Under the pieces are notes generated by a model. That model did no database searches and was not told where the DNA came from. It saw nothing but the letters and a program-made list of their open reading frames with translations. The position numbers and the translations under genes were made by a program. Below are positions 35,988-45,963 of a stretch of 64,000 nt of DNA, one piece after another. This DNA comes from Acinetobacter lwoffii (GTDB lineage: Bacteria > Pseudomonadota > Gammaproteobacteria > Pseudomonadales > Moraxellaceae): positions 1,178,001 through 1,242,000 of the forward strand of contig NZ_CP072549.1 of assembly GCF_019343495.1 (NCBI RefSeq), given 5' to 3'. Numbering within the stretch: the first letter of the stretch is position 1; the number at the start of each line of letters is the position of its first letter.

Positions 35988-37385
35988 TTAAACAGAGAGT
36001 GGCTGTGCGACTGGGTTCAAGGACTGATGAGCCATATAGACTCTGTTACGCCCGTTGTTCTTCGCCATATACAAGGCAGAATCTGCCGCATTCAGGAAGC
36101 GCTGATAATCCGGATGTCCATCATAAAGCACACAACCAATACTGACCGTAAATTTAAACTGCTGGCCTTGTGCCGAATTAATCATGCCATTTTCAATATA
36201 TTTACGCACACTTTCGGCAATATTCAGGGCACGTTTTTCATCAGTATCCACCAGTAACAGCAAAAACTCTTCACCGCCGACCCGGAAAGCATAATCACTG
36301 CCCTGACTGTATTTTTGCAATGCTTCGGCCAGAAATTTCAAAGCCAGATCACCTGCTGCATGTCCGAATTTGTCATTAATACTTTTGAAATAATCAGCAT
36401 CGATAGCAAGTAAAGACAAAGGCGTATGATTCTTACGAGAAAAAGTGATTTCACGTGAAATAATCGTATTCAAATAACGGCGATTCAGTAACTGGGTCAA
36501 TGAATCATTACCTGATTCAATATATTCGGCCACCTGAAATAACTGGTCCACCAGCAGCTGAATTTCGCGGTTCAAGTCACGGATCTGCTGGATTAGTCCC
36601 AGCATATTGTTTTTGTCCGTACAGTCCATGATCTCTTGATTAAGTTCATCGACTTGATAAATTCGTTCAATGATTAAATCGACCTGGTCAGAGCCGGTAA
36701 AAGCATAAGAGGCTTTATGGATAAACCATAAACCAAACTCCGACTTGGACAGCATCGGATGATTCAATTTCTCATGCTTAGAAAAGACCTTGAACATAAG
36801 CTCATTTTCCCAGTCCAGCAATGAGCTGCGCTGTTTATCTTTTTGTACGGCCACATCCTGCATCGCTGAAAAAACACGATAACTGTGTTTAATTTCCTGA
36901 TTCATGGCTGTTTTGGCCTCATAAGATCGGCACATGACTTCTGTGGCAAATCCCATGATCTGGATAATATAACTGCAGGTAGTCAACATACTGTGGTGAG
37001 GATTTTCATCCAGCAGTTCAAACATTTTACGCTCAATTTCACGTACACCGCGCATGATCAGCCAGGACGGAATTCCGACACGCGCATGTACATGCCCCAC
37101 CATCGCCTGTTTCTGCACGGCATCGGCATAGCGTTTATTAATCCCCACACTAAAGCTTTCAAGCAGCCAGGCATTTAAGGTGTCGCGCAAGCGCTGTTGA
37201 ATCAAGTCATCGGAAAAGAATTCTGCAGATTCCTTTTCAATGAGCATGTTTTTATAGAATTCTTCCACCAGAATCAGGGAATGATCTTGAATAAAATGAA
37301 AGGCATGCAATAAGTCATCAGATGAATAATTTTGACAGATCTGTTCCCATTGCTCGGCCAGTCTTGCCATGCATTCATTATTCAT
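35988..37385 (-). CDS. dosC: Globin-coupled diguanylate cyclase (DosC-like oxygen sensor)
   Basis: A 465-residue protein that should make c-di-GMP in response to haem-bound oxygen. The N-terminal globin domain (about residues 1-160) has EFFSDDLIQQRL and the proximal-His segment HVHARVGIP, with His100 as the haem ligand. The middle domain carries SEFGLWFIHKASYAFTG, closely like E. coli DosC (YddV). The GGDEF domain ends the protein, with the active site GGEEF at 370-374. The product-inhibition site has Gln361-Gly-Ser-Asp364 instead of RxxD, so feedback may be lost. ATG at 37385 has GGGGAA upstream; a GTG at 37418 is possible. No partner phosphodiesterase gene is adjacent. Confidence 0.88.
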   Translation of the reverse strand: MNNECMARLAEQWEQICQNYSSDDLLHAFHFIQDHSLILVEEFYKNMLIEKESAEFFSDDLIQQRLRDTLNAWLLESFSVGINKRYADAVQKQAMVGHVHARVGIPSWLIMRGVREIERKMFELLDENPHHSMLTTCSYIIQIMGFATEVMCRSYEAKTAMNQEIKHSYRVFSAMQDVAVQKDKQRSSLLDWENELMFKVFSKHEKLNHPMLSKSEFGLWFIHKASYAFTGSDQVDLIIERIYQVDELNQEIMDCTDKNNMLGLIQQIRDLNREIQLLVDQLFQVAEYIESGNDSLTQLLNRRYLNTIISREITFSRKNHTPLSLLAIDADYFKSINDKFGHAAGDLALKFLAEALQKYSQGSDYAFRVGGEEFLLLLVDTDEKRALNIAESVRKYIENGMINSAQGQQFKFTVSIGCVLYDGHPDYQRFLNAADSALYMAKNNGRNRVYMAHQSLNPVAQPLSV

Positions 37386-37583
37386 ACTGTCTGTTCCCCA
37401 AAACCTTGCAATTTGCACTCACATTATGTGATAAATATAACAAATATCAGGTATTTTTCCTAAAATATCGACCAGATTATTTGTACCCAACCCAGCCAAT
37501 CTTTTTATACACGGGAAAACCGAACAGTAGCCTCATGGATACACAGCACTTTATGAATAGTGCTTATCAGTTTTAACTCAATC

Positions 37584-39470
37584 TTAAAAATACCGGATCA
37601 AACCAAGACTCCATTGATCCCAGTCTTTGGACTGCTGTTGCTGATATTCCCAAGACAGCCGAAGTGCATGTTGTGGATTGAATGCATATTGGAGTTCAGT
37701 ATTCAGTTTCAGCTGCCAGCGATGCGAATCCTCCCAATAAGGCAGTTCCACCTGCACCAGACTGTTGATCTGATCGCTCCAGATATTCTGGCACCCCACA
37801 GTAGGGCCTGCACCTACGCGCCAGCCTTGATCAAGTGCCTTGCCTGCCTGTAGCTGAGTTTGCATTTGTGCATAACATAGATGTTCACGGCTGGCATTTG
37901 CCCAGCTATAACCGCCCTGAGTTTTTAAGCTGGCGACGCCATGCTGCTCATCTTCACTAAACTGGCCATGCGCATCCAGTGCCTCCTGTTGCCAGCCCAG
38001 ATTAAAACCCCAGGACAATGGCGTATTAAACGGATTGACCGGGTTATAGGAATTGACGGTAAATAGATCAAGCTGTTCCAGTTTGAGCTCACTGTCACGA
38101 TATTGCAAAGCCCCATCTAGAAACAATAATTGTGTGCCTGTTCGAAAACCACCTTGCGGATCGATAAGATCATGATAGGCTTGCCGATGCCCTAGCTGGA
38201 CAAAGGATTCACCCTGAACCTGTCCGGCCTGAAGACTGATATTGCGTGCATGATGGCTTTGTACCGGATCTATTTTTGGACGTTCAGGCGCTTTACGCTG
38301 TTTCTCGATATCCAGCTGGCTTCTTAAGCCTAATAACTTACGAAAACGTGGTTGAACAAAAGATTCATCGACTTTTTGTCGGAGAAAGTCCAGATATAAA
38401 TGATCATAGGCCATTTCCAGAATTTTGGCCTGATCTTCTGCCGGATAAGGCTGCAAAATTGAAAGCATTACACCTGTTTCTGCATAAGCTAACTGATGCG
38501 CAGTTTTTGCCAGCGCTTTGCCATGCTGTCTGGATTGAGCCAGCAATTGAGTTTCAAGCGCTGGACGGTAAACTTTCTGTTTGATCAAACCCTGCTGTTC
38601 TACGACTTTCAGTGTTTCAATCGGAATCGCAGTCGAATTAAACTGTTTCTGTAGATTTAACTCGGGACGTACCAGATCAAATAGCCCCAGCAGGCGATAA
38701 GCACAATTATCATTGATAAAATAATAAGGGAAACTTACATTTTGCATTTCCCAGAGATGCTGTACCAAAAATCTGGTTTCTTGCGGGCTTAAGTTTAATT
38801 CATATTCCCACAAATCCCGGCTTTCAAAGTCACCATATTCTTTGACCTTGCGGTAATATGGCATCAGGGAATATTCACCCGGATATTGTCCGGTCAGCCC
38901 TTTCCAGGCAAAGGACCAGTTGTCATTGCCATCGACCGTCGCAGCATAGTTGACCGCATAAGAAATCAGATTGAGTTGTTGCTGGTCTTTAGGATCCAGA
39001 CGCAACAAGGTATGACCAAACATCGAGCTGGGATTACCCATAAAATCCGTGGCATAGATCAGGGTTGCCTGATAAGGCTTGACCTCGCCAATCCATTTAT
39101 CCAAATCCGGGCAACTGACCGCAGGCAATTGTTGCTCGGAAATATTCAATTGCTGCATTAACCAGCTGCTGCGTGCAGGAAACTTACAGCGGACGGACTG
39201 ATTCGGCTCTGCGCTCAGGAATAAAGCCTGAATGTTATGCTGCATTTCTTTTTTTAGATCAGTTTTTCCCTGCTCTGCCAGGAAATAGCCCGAATAGTTA
39301 ACCTCGCTATGACCTTGGGGATTGGCATACATGAGACGTTGCCAGGTAGTGCTCTGATCCAGATGCTGAGTTTCGGCCTGAGCGATATAATGCTGGATGT
39401 CTGGATTAATTTCGCTAGAAAAACTTAAAGGGCTGAATGTCAGGCCCAACATGAAGAACGCATATTTCAT
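37584..39470 (-). CDS. DUF4105 (Lnb-type) exported protein with C-terminal barrel-like region
   Basis: A 628-residue protein with a signal peptide (cleavage after about residue 18). The DUF4105 domain, also called the Lnb N-terminal periplasmic domain, spans about 110-265: YATDFMGNPSSMFGHTLLRL with His153, and FINDNCAYRLLGLFDLV with Cys256, which could form a Cys-His site. The related Gram-positive Lnb transfers an acyl chain on lipoproteins. The C-terminal 250 residues look like antiparallel beta strands ending in GLIRYF, typical of an outer membrane barrel. The function here is unknown; acyltransferase or protease roles are conjecture. Confidence 0.75.
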   Translation of the reverse strand: MKYAFFMLGLTFSPLSFSSEINPDIQHYIAQAETQHLDQSTTWQRLMYANPQGHSEVNYSGYFLAEQGKTDLKKEMQHNIQALFLSAEPNQSVRCKFPARSSWLMQQLNISEQQLPAVSCPDLDKWIGEVKPYQATLIYATDFMGNPSSMFGHTLLRLDPKDQQQLNLISYAVNYAATVDGNDNWSFAWKGLTGQYPGEYSLMPYYRKVKEYGDFESRDLWEYELNLSPQETRFLVQHLWEMQNVSFPYYFINDNCAYRLLGLFDLVRPELNLQKQFNSTAIPIETLKVVEQQGLIKQKVYRPALETQLLAQSRQHGKALAKTAHQLAYAETGVMLSILQPYPAEDQAKILEMAYDHLYLDFLRQKVDESFVQPRFRKLLGLRSQLDIEKQRKAPERPKIDPVQSHHARNISLQAGQVQGESFVQLGHRQAYHDLIDPQGGFRTGTQLLFLDGALQYRDSELKLEQLDLFTVNSYNPVNPFNTPLSWGFNLGWQQEALDAHGQFSEDEQHGVASLKTQGGYSWANASREHLCYAQMQTQLQAGKALDQGWRVGAGPTVGCQNIWSDQINSLVQVELPYWEDSHRWQLKLNTELQYAFNPQHALRLSWEYQQQQSKDWDQWSLGLIRYF

Positions 39471-39510
39471 TCAGTTAACTTATTCTCATCAATTTCTTTT
39501 AGTCATAAGA

Positions 39511-39537
39511 AAACCCTGCCAGAACAGCAGGGTTTTT
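39511..39537 (-). terminator. Intrinsic terminator of the DUF3015 gene
   Basis: Nine-bp stem, seven-base loop, weak T run on the minus strand. Confidence 0.75.
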
Positions 39538-39547
39538 AGGGTGCGGA

Positions 39548-40018
39548 TCAGATGTAGGATTTCAATACTTCATCTTTGGCCATCACAGTTTGTAAGGTGC
39601 TTAAAACTTGTAATGTATTCTGGTTTTCTTCGGAATAAATTTCAGAGAAATTCTGCTTGGAAACGCTAAAGAAACGAGCTTTATCTTCAGATTTAATATT
39701 CAAAAGTTCAGCCAGAACATTCAGGCTTTCACCCTCTCCAACTGCCATATCACGCGCCAATGTTTCAGCGTTTTCATTGGTAAAGGTCACCACTTGAGCG
39801 GTTACGGTACCGCCCTGGCTACAACCTAAAGTACCAAAAGTGATCCCGAGCCACTGATTCGTGAACAGAACGTTGGTCGTACCTGCAAAGAGTTTAGGAA
39901 TAATACCAGACTGACCCGCCCACACCTGGCTTCCGATACCACAACCGACATCTCGGTCAGCCATCGCCATGCTTGAACCAGTCGCCAATACCGCCGCCAG
40001 CATAATTTTTTTCAACAT
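39548..40018 (-). CDS. DUF3015 exported protein
   Basis: A 156-residue protein with a signal peptide (MLKKIMLAAVLATGSSMAMA, cleavage before Asp). The mature start DRDVGCGIGSQVWAGQSG and the following TNQWLGITFGTLGC are typical of DUF3015, small secreted or periplasmic proteins with two conserved Cys (here in VGCGIG and LGCSQG), probably a disulfide. The function is unknown. ATG at 40018 has GGAG seven bases upstream; the longer version from 40045 has no support. Confidence 0.8.
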   Translation of the reverse strand: MLKKIMLAAVLATGSSMAMADRDVGCGIGSQVWAGQSGIIPKLFAGTTNVLFTNQWLGITFGTLGCSQGGTVTAQVVTFTNENAETLARDMAVGEGESLNVLAELLNIKSEDKARFFSVSKQNFSEIYSEENQNTLQVLSTLQTVMAKDEVLKSYI

Positions 40019-40161
40019 AGTTATTCTCCAATTATTCTCATGCAATCTTTGTTATTACTCTAATAATGTAATTTAAATTACATACTCAGCAGAGTAGCGA
40101 CAAGTCAAGTTTGGCGCAATTGAAAAAATGTATGCTTTACATAAACATAACCTGATTGATT

Positions 40162-40965
40162 TTACTGTTCCTTGAGCGCCCAATCGCCTTGTGAATTACG
40201 CTGTCCCAAGATTTTCAGCACCAACACCAGACTCAGCAATAACAACAAATACCAGGAGCCCAGTTTGCCCCATCCCACCATATGCCATTGCTCAATCTGG
40301 CTTGGATAGAGCCAGATCTGGTAAAAGGTACTGATGTTCTCGGCAATCCAGATAATAAACGCCAGAATCAGCAGTACGGGTAACATCGGCAACTGAAAAG
40401 TATGCCGATTCAGCTGAAAGCGAATTCTGGTTTTCCAGAACATCAGCACGCTCCAGACAAATAAAATCACCCGATAATCGGGAATAAAAAACTTGCTCAT
40501 AAAGTTGATATAAGACAAGACAGCCAATGTCAGCATATGGCTAAAACGCGGCAATTTTTCAAATGAAACCTGATATAGACGTAAAGAGCGCGCAAAAAAA
40601 CTGCCGACCGCAGAATACATAAAACCGGCAAATAAAGGCACGGTCAGGATTTTAAATATTGCGGGTTGAGGGTAATGCCAGGAAGCAATTGCCGGATGGG
40701 TCAGGAAGATTTCCATCACCATGGCCATGAGATGAAATAACGCAATCACTTTGGCTTCAGCCCAGGATTCCAGTTTTGTATAAAGTAATACCACCTGAAT
40801 CAACAAGGCAAAAAACAGCAGATAGTCATACCGGTAAAAACCGAAAAAGAGATCGCTGCCCATAGAAGCAGTCAGCGCAAAAGCCAGCAGGAGTAAAATC
40901 CCAAATAAGGCAGCCGAAGCTGCCTTATAAGTAAATTCAAACCCTGATTTGAATAGATCGATCAA
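40162..40965 (-). CDS. DUF817 membrane protein
   Basis: A 267-residue inner membrane protein with about eight hydrophobic helices. SWHYPQPAIFKILTVPLFAGFMYSAVGSFFARSLR near residue 95, seen in overlapping parts, is characteristic of DUF817 (YoaT-like) proteins. Its role is unknown. The TTG start has AGGATG six bases upstream, just at the hemE stop ten bases away, so it is co-transcribed with hemE. Confidence 0.8.
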   Translation of the reverse strand: MIDLFKSGFEFTYKAASAALFGILLLLAFALTASMGSDLFFGFYRYDYLLFFALLIQVVLLYTKLESWAEAKVIALFHLMAMVMEIFLTHPAIASWHYPQPAIFKILTVPLFAGFMYSAVGSFFARSLRLYQVSFEKLPRFSHMLTLAVLSYINFMSKFFIPDYRVILFVWSVLMFWKTRIRFQLNRHTFQLPMLPVLLILAFIIWIAENISTFYQIWLYPSQIEQWHMVGWGKLGSWYLLLLLSLVLVLKILGQRNSQGDWALKEQ

Positions 40966-40975
40966 GGTTTACATC

Positions 40976-42046
40976 CTAAAGATATTTGGCACTATACTCA
41001 TGTACGGTATCAATAAATGCTTTTGGATTCGCCGGATCAACCCACTGGGTAATACCATGACCTAAATTGGCAACATAACCGGTTTTCTCGCCATTGGCAT
41101 AGGCATCATCCAGCATGGCTTTTGTCGCTTTAATGATGGTGTCTGATGAACCATATAAAGTTGCAGGATCCAGGTTACCCTGAAGTGCTGCACGACCAGC
41201 AACCGTTTGACGAGCGACATTCAATGGCGTGGTCCAGTCCAGACCAAATGCATCTGCGCCTGTCGTAATCATCGGTTCCAACCATTGACCGCCACCTTTG
41301 GTAAACAGAATTACCGGAATCTTGCGGCCGTCTTTCTCACGTTGCAAACCAGCGACAATCTTCTGCATATAGTTCAGCGAGAACTCGATATATTCACGAT
41401 GTGCTAATGCCCCACCCCAACTATCAAAGATCTGTACCGCTTGTGCACCCGCATCGATCTGTGCATTCAAATATTCAGTCACTGCATCAGCCAGACGATC
41501 CAGTAAAGCATGCAAAACTTCAGGCTGCGCATACATCATCTGTTTGGTAAAACGGAAATCCTTGCTTGAACCGCCTTCGACCATATACGTTGCCAGAGTC
41601 CATGGACTGCCCGAGAAACCAATCAGAGGAACCTGACCGCCCAAGGCTGAACGAATGGTCGAAACGGCATTCATCACATAATCCAGATCCGACTTGGCAT
41701 TAAATGCAGGCAGATTGGCGACATCCTGTTCGGTACGGATGGTCTTGTGAAATTTCGGGCCTTCACCGGCTTCAAAATACAGCCCTAGTCCCAAAGCATC
41801 CGGAACCGTCAAGATATCCGAGAATAAAATCGCGGCATCAAGATCATAACGGCGTAAAGGCTGCAAAGTTACTTCACAGGCCAGTTCAGTATTCTTGCAA
41901 AGAGAAAGGAAATCTCCTGCCTTGGCACGCGTTTCGCGGTACTCAGGCAAATAACGGCCAGCCTGACGCATCATCCATACTGGCGTAGCATCTACAGGCT
42001 CACGCAACAATGCGCGCAGAAAACGATCATTTTTTAAGGTCGTCAT
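40976..42046 (-). CDS. hemE: Uroporphyrinogen decarboxylase
   Basis: A 356-residue TIM-barrel enzyme that removes four carboxyl groups from uroporphyrinogen III, giving coproporphyrinogen III in haem synthesis. [27 protein letters not shown] at the N-terminus, seen in parts, holds the conserved Arg residues and [10 protein letters not shown] signature; [17 protein letters not shown] near residue 145 is the second signature. A DUF817 gene follows in the operon. Confidence 0.96.
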   Translation of the reverse strand: MTTLKNDRFLRALLREPVDATPVWMMRQAGRYLPEYRETRAKAGDFLSLCKNTELACEVTLQPLRRYDLDAAILFSDILTVPDALGLGLYFEAGEGPKFHKTIRTEQDVANLPAFNAKSDLDYVMNAVSTIRSALGGQVPLIGFSGSPWTLATYMVEGGSSKDFRFTKQMMYAQPEVLHALLDRLADAVTEYLNAQIDAGAQAVQIFDSWGGALAHREYIEFSLNYMQKIVAGLQREKDGRKIPVILFTKGGGQWLEPMITTGADAFGLDWTTPLNVARQTVAGRAALQGNLDPATLYGSSDTIIKATKAMLDDAYANGEKTGYVANLGHGITQWVDPANPKAFIDTVHEYSAKYL

Positions 42047-42251
42047 TCACATTCCCATCTTTCTTTGACATTGCCAACATCATAGCAAAAAGGCCGCAGT
42101 TTTAATAACTTCTGGCAACTTTAAAAACCGATCGGATTGAACGGCAACCTAGTGATTTACACAAAACAACTACTGCATCTCCACATTTTTTCTGTAATAC
42201 TTATAGTGTTTTTTCACATAGTTAAAGAAATAATTCTTAAGGTTGAGTTAC

Positions 42252-43475
42252 ATGTTCGTTCGCACAATGCTCGCTGTGAGTCTAGGTTGCATTTTCGCAG
42301 GTCAAGTTTTTGCCGCGTCTACTGCTGAACAACCATTAAAACCCCAAGTGGTGACTGATGTTGCAGTGCAAGATCCGATTGATCCATTAGCAACTGAAGC
42401 TTCAGCGGCCCAAGCAGCACCTGCAGAAGCGCAAATTACTGCACAAGAACAACAAGACTTAAAACAGGCATCTGAAGCGCTGAATGAGCTACAGGATACC
42501 GAAGATCAGACTGCCTCTGTTGGCGCAGTACCAAATACCAAAGCACCGACTAACTCTGCAGCGACCAAAGCTTCGTGGACTTTAGACGGCTTAAATAATG
42601 CCCAGTGGTATGAAAATATCGGTGCAGGTCAATTCCCAGTTTACGCACGTGCACATGTCATGCTGAATAATGCCCATGCATCACCGGGGGCGATTGACGG
42701 AACCAGCGGTAAAAATACACTAAAAGCCATTGCATCTTTCCAGCAAATGAATGGCATTAAACCGACAGGTGTTTTGACTCAGGAAACCTGGGATAAACTG
42801 GTGGCACGTCAGGGTTCTAAGCCAACCTTTGTTGAATACACTATTACTGAAAAAGATCTGGCAGGCCCATTTGCCAAATCTATTCCTTCAGATTATGCGC
42901 TACAGGCGAAAATGAAAGGCCTGTACTACACACGTGTCAGTGAAATGTTAAGTGAAAAATTCCATATGGATGAGAATTTTTTAAAGAAACTCAATCCAAA
43001 TGCCAACTTTAATAAAGTTGGTGAAAAATTACTGGTCAGTAATGTACGTAATGACTTGCCTGAAGGTATTCACTTGATTGTTGCACATAAAGGCGCGAAA
43101 CAACTGTACTTATTTAATAGTAAAAATCAAATGATCGCGTCATTCCCTGCCACCATTGGTAGTGCGGATACACCATCTCCAACCGGAACCTATAAAGTAA
43201 CAGGTGTTGCACCAAACCCTTGGTACAGCTACTCACCTTCTAACTTTGTACAAGGTAAAAATTTAAAACCACTATCTTTACCACCGGGTCCTAACGGTCC
43301 TGTCGGGAATATCTGGATTGGTTTAAGCAAGAAATCATTTGGTATTCACGGAACACCAAACCCGTCTACCATTTCGAAAACAGCGTCACATGGTTGTATT
43401 CGTTTGACTAACTGGGATGCCAATGATCTTGGCCGTAAAGTCAAATCTGGGGTAACGGTTCGTTTCTTAGAATGA
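42252..43475 (+). CDS. L,D-transpeptidase with peptidoglycan-binding and LysM-like domains
   Basis: A 407-residue periplasmic enzyme of the YkuD family that forms 3-3 cross-links in peptidoglycan or attaches proteins to it. A signal peptide covers residues 1-22, followed by an Ala/Gln/Glu-rich linker. A PG_binding_1 domain is at about 125-185 and a LysM-like segment at 225-265. The YkuD domain (272-405) has catalytic Cys382 in SHGCIRLTN and His366 in FGIHGTPNP. ATG at 42252 has AAGG nine bases upstream; TTG at 42243 is too close to that site. A terminator follows. Confidence 0.92.
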   Translation: MFVRTMLAVSLGCIFAGQVFAASTAEQPLKPQVVTDVAVQDPIDPLATEASAAQAAPAEAQITAQEQQDLKQASEALNELQDTEDQTASVGAVPNTKAPTNSAATKASWTLDGLNNAQWYENIGAGQFPVYARAHVMLNNAHASPGAIDGTSGKNTLKAIASFQQMNGIKPTGVLTQETWDKLVARQGSKPTFVEYTITEKDLAGPFAKSIPSDYALQAKMKGLYYTRVSEMLSEKFHMDENFLKKLNPNANFNKVGEKLLVSNVRNDLPEGIHLIVAHKGAKQLYLFNSKNQMIASFPATIGSADTPSPTGTYKVTGVAPNPWYSYSPSNFVQGKNLKPLSLPPGPNGPVGNIWIGLSKKSFGIHGTPNPSTISKTASHGCIRLTNWDANDLGRKVKSGVTVRFLE

Positions 43476-43497
43476 TGATCGGTCTGCCGATTTGAAT

Positions 43498-43530
43498 AAA
43501 AATAGCCTGCTTTTGAGCGGGCTTTTTTAT
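43498..43530 (+). terminator. Intrinsic terminator of the L,D-transpeptidase gene
   Basis: Seven-bp stem with a G-T pair and seven T. Confidence 0.8.
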
Positions 43531-43655
43531 TCCTTATGTTTACTTTCAGCTCTGTCGTTGCAAAAATGCAATGATCTGTCGCCTATTTGAGATTTTTTCA
43601 GTTATAAAACGACAGTATGATGATCTCAAGTTAAAAATAATGTCGAGATAAAATC

Positions 43656-44354
43656 ATGAATGCTTTTCTACATCCTAGCGAAAATCGTGGTCATGTAAAA
43701 ATGGGCTGGCTGGAGTCTAAACACAGTTTCTCATTTGGTAACTGGTATAACCCAAAGTATATGGGTGTCAGCGCTTTACGTGTCATTAATGATGACCTGA
43801 TTGATGGACATCAGGGTTTTGGAACGCATCCACATGACAATATGGAAATCCTGACCTGTGTGCTGAAAGGAACCATTACCCATCAGGACAGCATGGGCAA
43901 TCATGGCGGAATTGCTGCGGGTGAATGGCAACTGATGAGCGCAGGAACCGGTGTGCGACACAGTGAAATGAACCAGGGCGATGAACAGGTTCATTTACTG
44001 CAAATCTGGATTATTCCAAATGAACGTGATGCCAAACCGAACTATCAGCAAATTCGTCTTGATCCGCATGAGCAACCGAACCAGTGGCATTTGATTTGTG
44101 GTCCGAATGACAATGCGCCGATGCATATCCGTCAGAATGCCGAAGTCAAAACTGCGGTGATTCAGCAAGGCCAAAGTCTGGAAGTGAAAGCGACCCAGCA
44201 TATTAATTATATACATGTTGTTTCTGGTGCTATCCAGATCGCTGAACATACGGTTGAAGCTGGCGGCGCAATTGCTTTTCTGGATAACACAGAAATTAAA
44301 GCAAGCGAAGATGCGCAAGTGATCTGGTTTGATTTGTCGGAAGTACCCAACTAA
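43656..44354 (+). CDS. Pirin-family protein
   Basis: A 232-residue bicupin of the pirin/YhaK family. The metal site of the first cupin is visible: His in FGTHPHDNMEILT near residue 57, and a further His and Glu in GTGVRHSEMN near 97. Some family members show quercetin 2,3-dioxygenase activity, but the natural role is unclear. It is a single-gene unit with a GAGAT ribosome site. Confidence 0.9.
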   Translation: MNAFLHPSENRGHVKMGWLESKHSFSFGNWYNPKYMGVSALRVINDDLIDGHQGFGTHPHDNMEILTCVLKGTITHQDSMGNHGGIAAGEWQLMSAGTGVRHSEMNQGDEQVHLLQIWIIPNERDAKPNYQQIRLDPHEQPNQWHLICGPNDNAPMHIRQNAEVKTAVIQQGQSLEVKATQHINYIHVVSGAIQIAEHTVEAGGAIAFLDNTEIKASEDAQVIWFDLSEVPN

Positions 44355-44375
44355 GCTTTTAAAGCTCTCAGCTCT

Positions 44376-44412
44376 AATGGCTATTGATCCAAGTGATTAA
44401 TAGCCATTTTTT
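44376..44412 (+). terminator. Intrinsic terminator of the pirin gene
   Basis: Ten-bp perfect stem (44376-44385 with 44399-44408) and a T run. Confidence 0.85.
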
Positions 44413-44689
44413 ATACATATAATAATGAATAAGAAATTATAGTTTGCAGAATCATAATAAGGTTTCTTAGCTAATAAAATTATGCCTACTACCTATACAA
44501 ATCCAACCAATTCTCATCACATTTTTACCTAAGCAATGCATTATTTAGATGAATATAAACTGATCCATTTCCATGGAATCCAGTGCTGTATAGCTGTGAT
44601 CATTCACGATTGGCTTTATATTATCTTTTGCAGGCATAAAGTGAATTGACCTTTTCATGTAGGTTAAATAAATAGAAGAGCATATCCGT

Positions 44690-45661
44690 ATGAACCAGAT
44701 TTTAGAGATGCAAAGCAGCCAGCAGCAAGCTTTGCTTTATTTATTAGCCTTTTTAAAACAACAAGATTATCAGTTTACGACCATTACACCGCTTTCCCAC
44801 CAGCGAATTCTGAATCGAAAAAAGAATGAAATTTATAAGCACAGAACCCATCAGGATATCTTTGGCTGGAATCTAAACTTTAAAAAAACTGATCTTGATC
44901 CCGTTCTGTTTGAATTATTGCAAGAACATCAACTTCTACAGGTTCAGGAAGATCAATACTTGAGTCAGATTCGAGTTTCTTCACTCGATGGCGAACTCTT
45001 TATTCATTCAGCTTTTCCGACTACTCAGCAAGATGCGGTATTTTTTGGTCCGGATACTTATCGCTTTATCTATCATCTCAAGCAATATCTAGCTGCTCAG
45101 ACTCACCCTTTCAAACGGGTCGTGGAAATGTGTTGTGGCACTTCAGCAGCCGCAATCAGTATTGCCAGACATTTTCCAGATGTTAATGAAATTATGGTTG
45201 CAGACCTGAATCCCAAAGCCTTGCTCTATAGCCAGATTAATATCAGTTTTTCCGGCTTAAACCATATTCATCCGGTTCAAAGTAATTTATTTTCCAATCT
45301 TGATGGAAAATTTGATCTGATTTTTGCTAATCCGCCGTATTTAATTGATCCGGATCAACGCCAATATCGTCATGGTGGTAATAAACTGGATGGCTGTGAT
45401 TTATCATTCAGGATTATAAAAGAAGGTCTACAGCGGCTGAATGTTGGTGGACGTTTATTCCTCTATACAGGAGTAACTGTAACTGAGCATGGCAATCTGT
45501 TTTTGCAGCATCTTAAAAATTTGATGAAACAGCATCACAATATAACTTGGTCTTATGAGGAAATTGACCCGGATATTTTTGGTGAAGAACTGGAACAACC
45601 GGCTTACCAACATGTGGAAAGAATTGCGTTGGCATTAATCAAAATTGAAGTAGGCAATTAA
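44690..45661 (+). CDS. Class I SAM-dependent methyltransferase (NPPY type)
   Basis: A 323-residue enzyme with a poorly conserved N-terminal part and a methyltransferase domain from about residue 145: VVEMCCGTSAAAISIARHFP (SAM-binding loop) and FDLIFANPPYLID with the NPPY motif used to methylate amide or exocyclic amine nitrogens. Relatives are release-factor and ribosomal-protein methyltransferases (PrmC/PrmB) and the RsmC/RlmG group. The target is unknown. GAAGAG precedes the ATG. Confidence 0.82.
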   Translation: MNQILEMQSSQQQALLYLLAFLKQQDYQFTTITPLSHQRILNRKKNEIYKHRTHQDIFGWNLNFKKTDLDPVLFELLQEHQLLQVQEDQYLSQIRVSSLDGELFIHSAFPTTQQDAVFFGPDTYRFIYHLKQYLAAQTHPFKRVVEMCCGTSAAAISIARHFPDVNEIMVADLNPKALLYSQINISFSGLNHIHPVQSNLFSNLDGKFDLIFANPPYLIDPDQRQYRHGGNKLDGCDLSFRIIKEGLQRLNVGGRLFLYTGVTVTEHGNLFLQHLKNLMKQHHNITWSYEEIDPDIFGEELEQPAYQHVERIALALIKIEVGN

Positions 45662-45750
45662 AGAATATTTATTAATTATGGAATTTTAAAATTTTGACTT
45701 TGTTCGCTATCAGCTTATTTTAAATCGTTTTATTAAAATCATAGAAATAA

Positions 45751-45780
45751 AAAAACCCCAATCTTTCGACTGGGGTTTTA
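45751..45780. terminator. Bidirectional terminator between the methyltransferase gene and tRNA-Ser
   Basis: Eight-bp stem with A-rich and T-rich flanks, placed seven bases beyond the tRNA-Ser 3' end. Confidence 0.85.
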
Positions 45781-45786
45781 AAAATT

Positions 45787-45876
45787 TGGCGGAAGCGGTG
45801 AGATTCGAACTCACGGAGGACTCACACCCTCGTCGGTTTTCAAGACCGGTGCATTAAACCGCTCTGCCACGCTTCC
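45787..45876 (-). tRNA. tRNA-Ser (TGA)
   Basis: A 90-base tRNA with long variable arm and encoded CCA. The anticodon TGA lies in CTTGAAA, the acceptor stem GGAAGCG pairs with CGCTTCC, and the T loop GTTCGAATC is standard. Confidence 0.95.
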
Positions 45877-45885
45877 ATGGGCGCA

Positions 45886-45914
45886 ATAATACGGAGCTTT
45901 TGTCCGGCTGACAA
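45886..45914 (-). promoter_or_regulatory. Promoter of tRNA-Ser
   Basis: On the minus strand TTGTCA (45909-45914) and TATTAT (45886-45891), separated by 17 bases, directly upstream of the tRNA. Confidence 0.75.
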
Positions 45915-45963
45915 GTGAAAATTACAGTGAATGCAATCAACTGCATATAGTTTCATCAAATCC

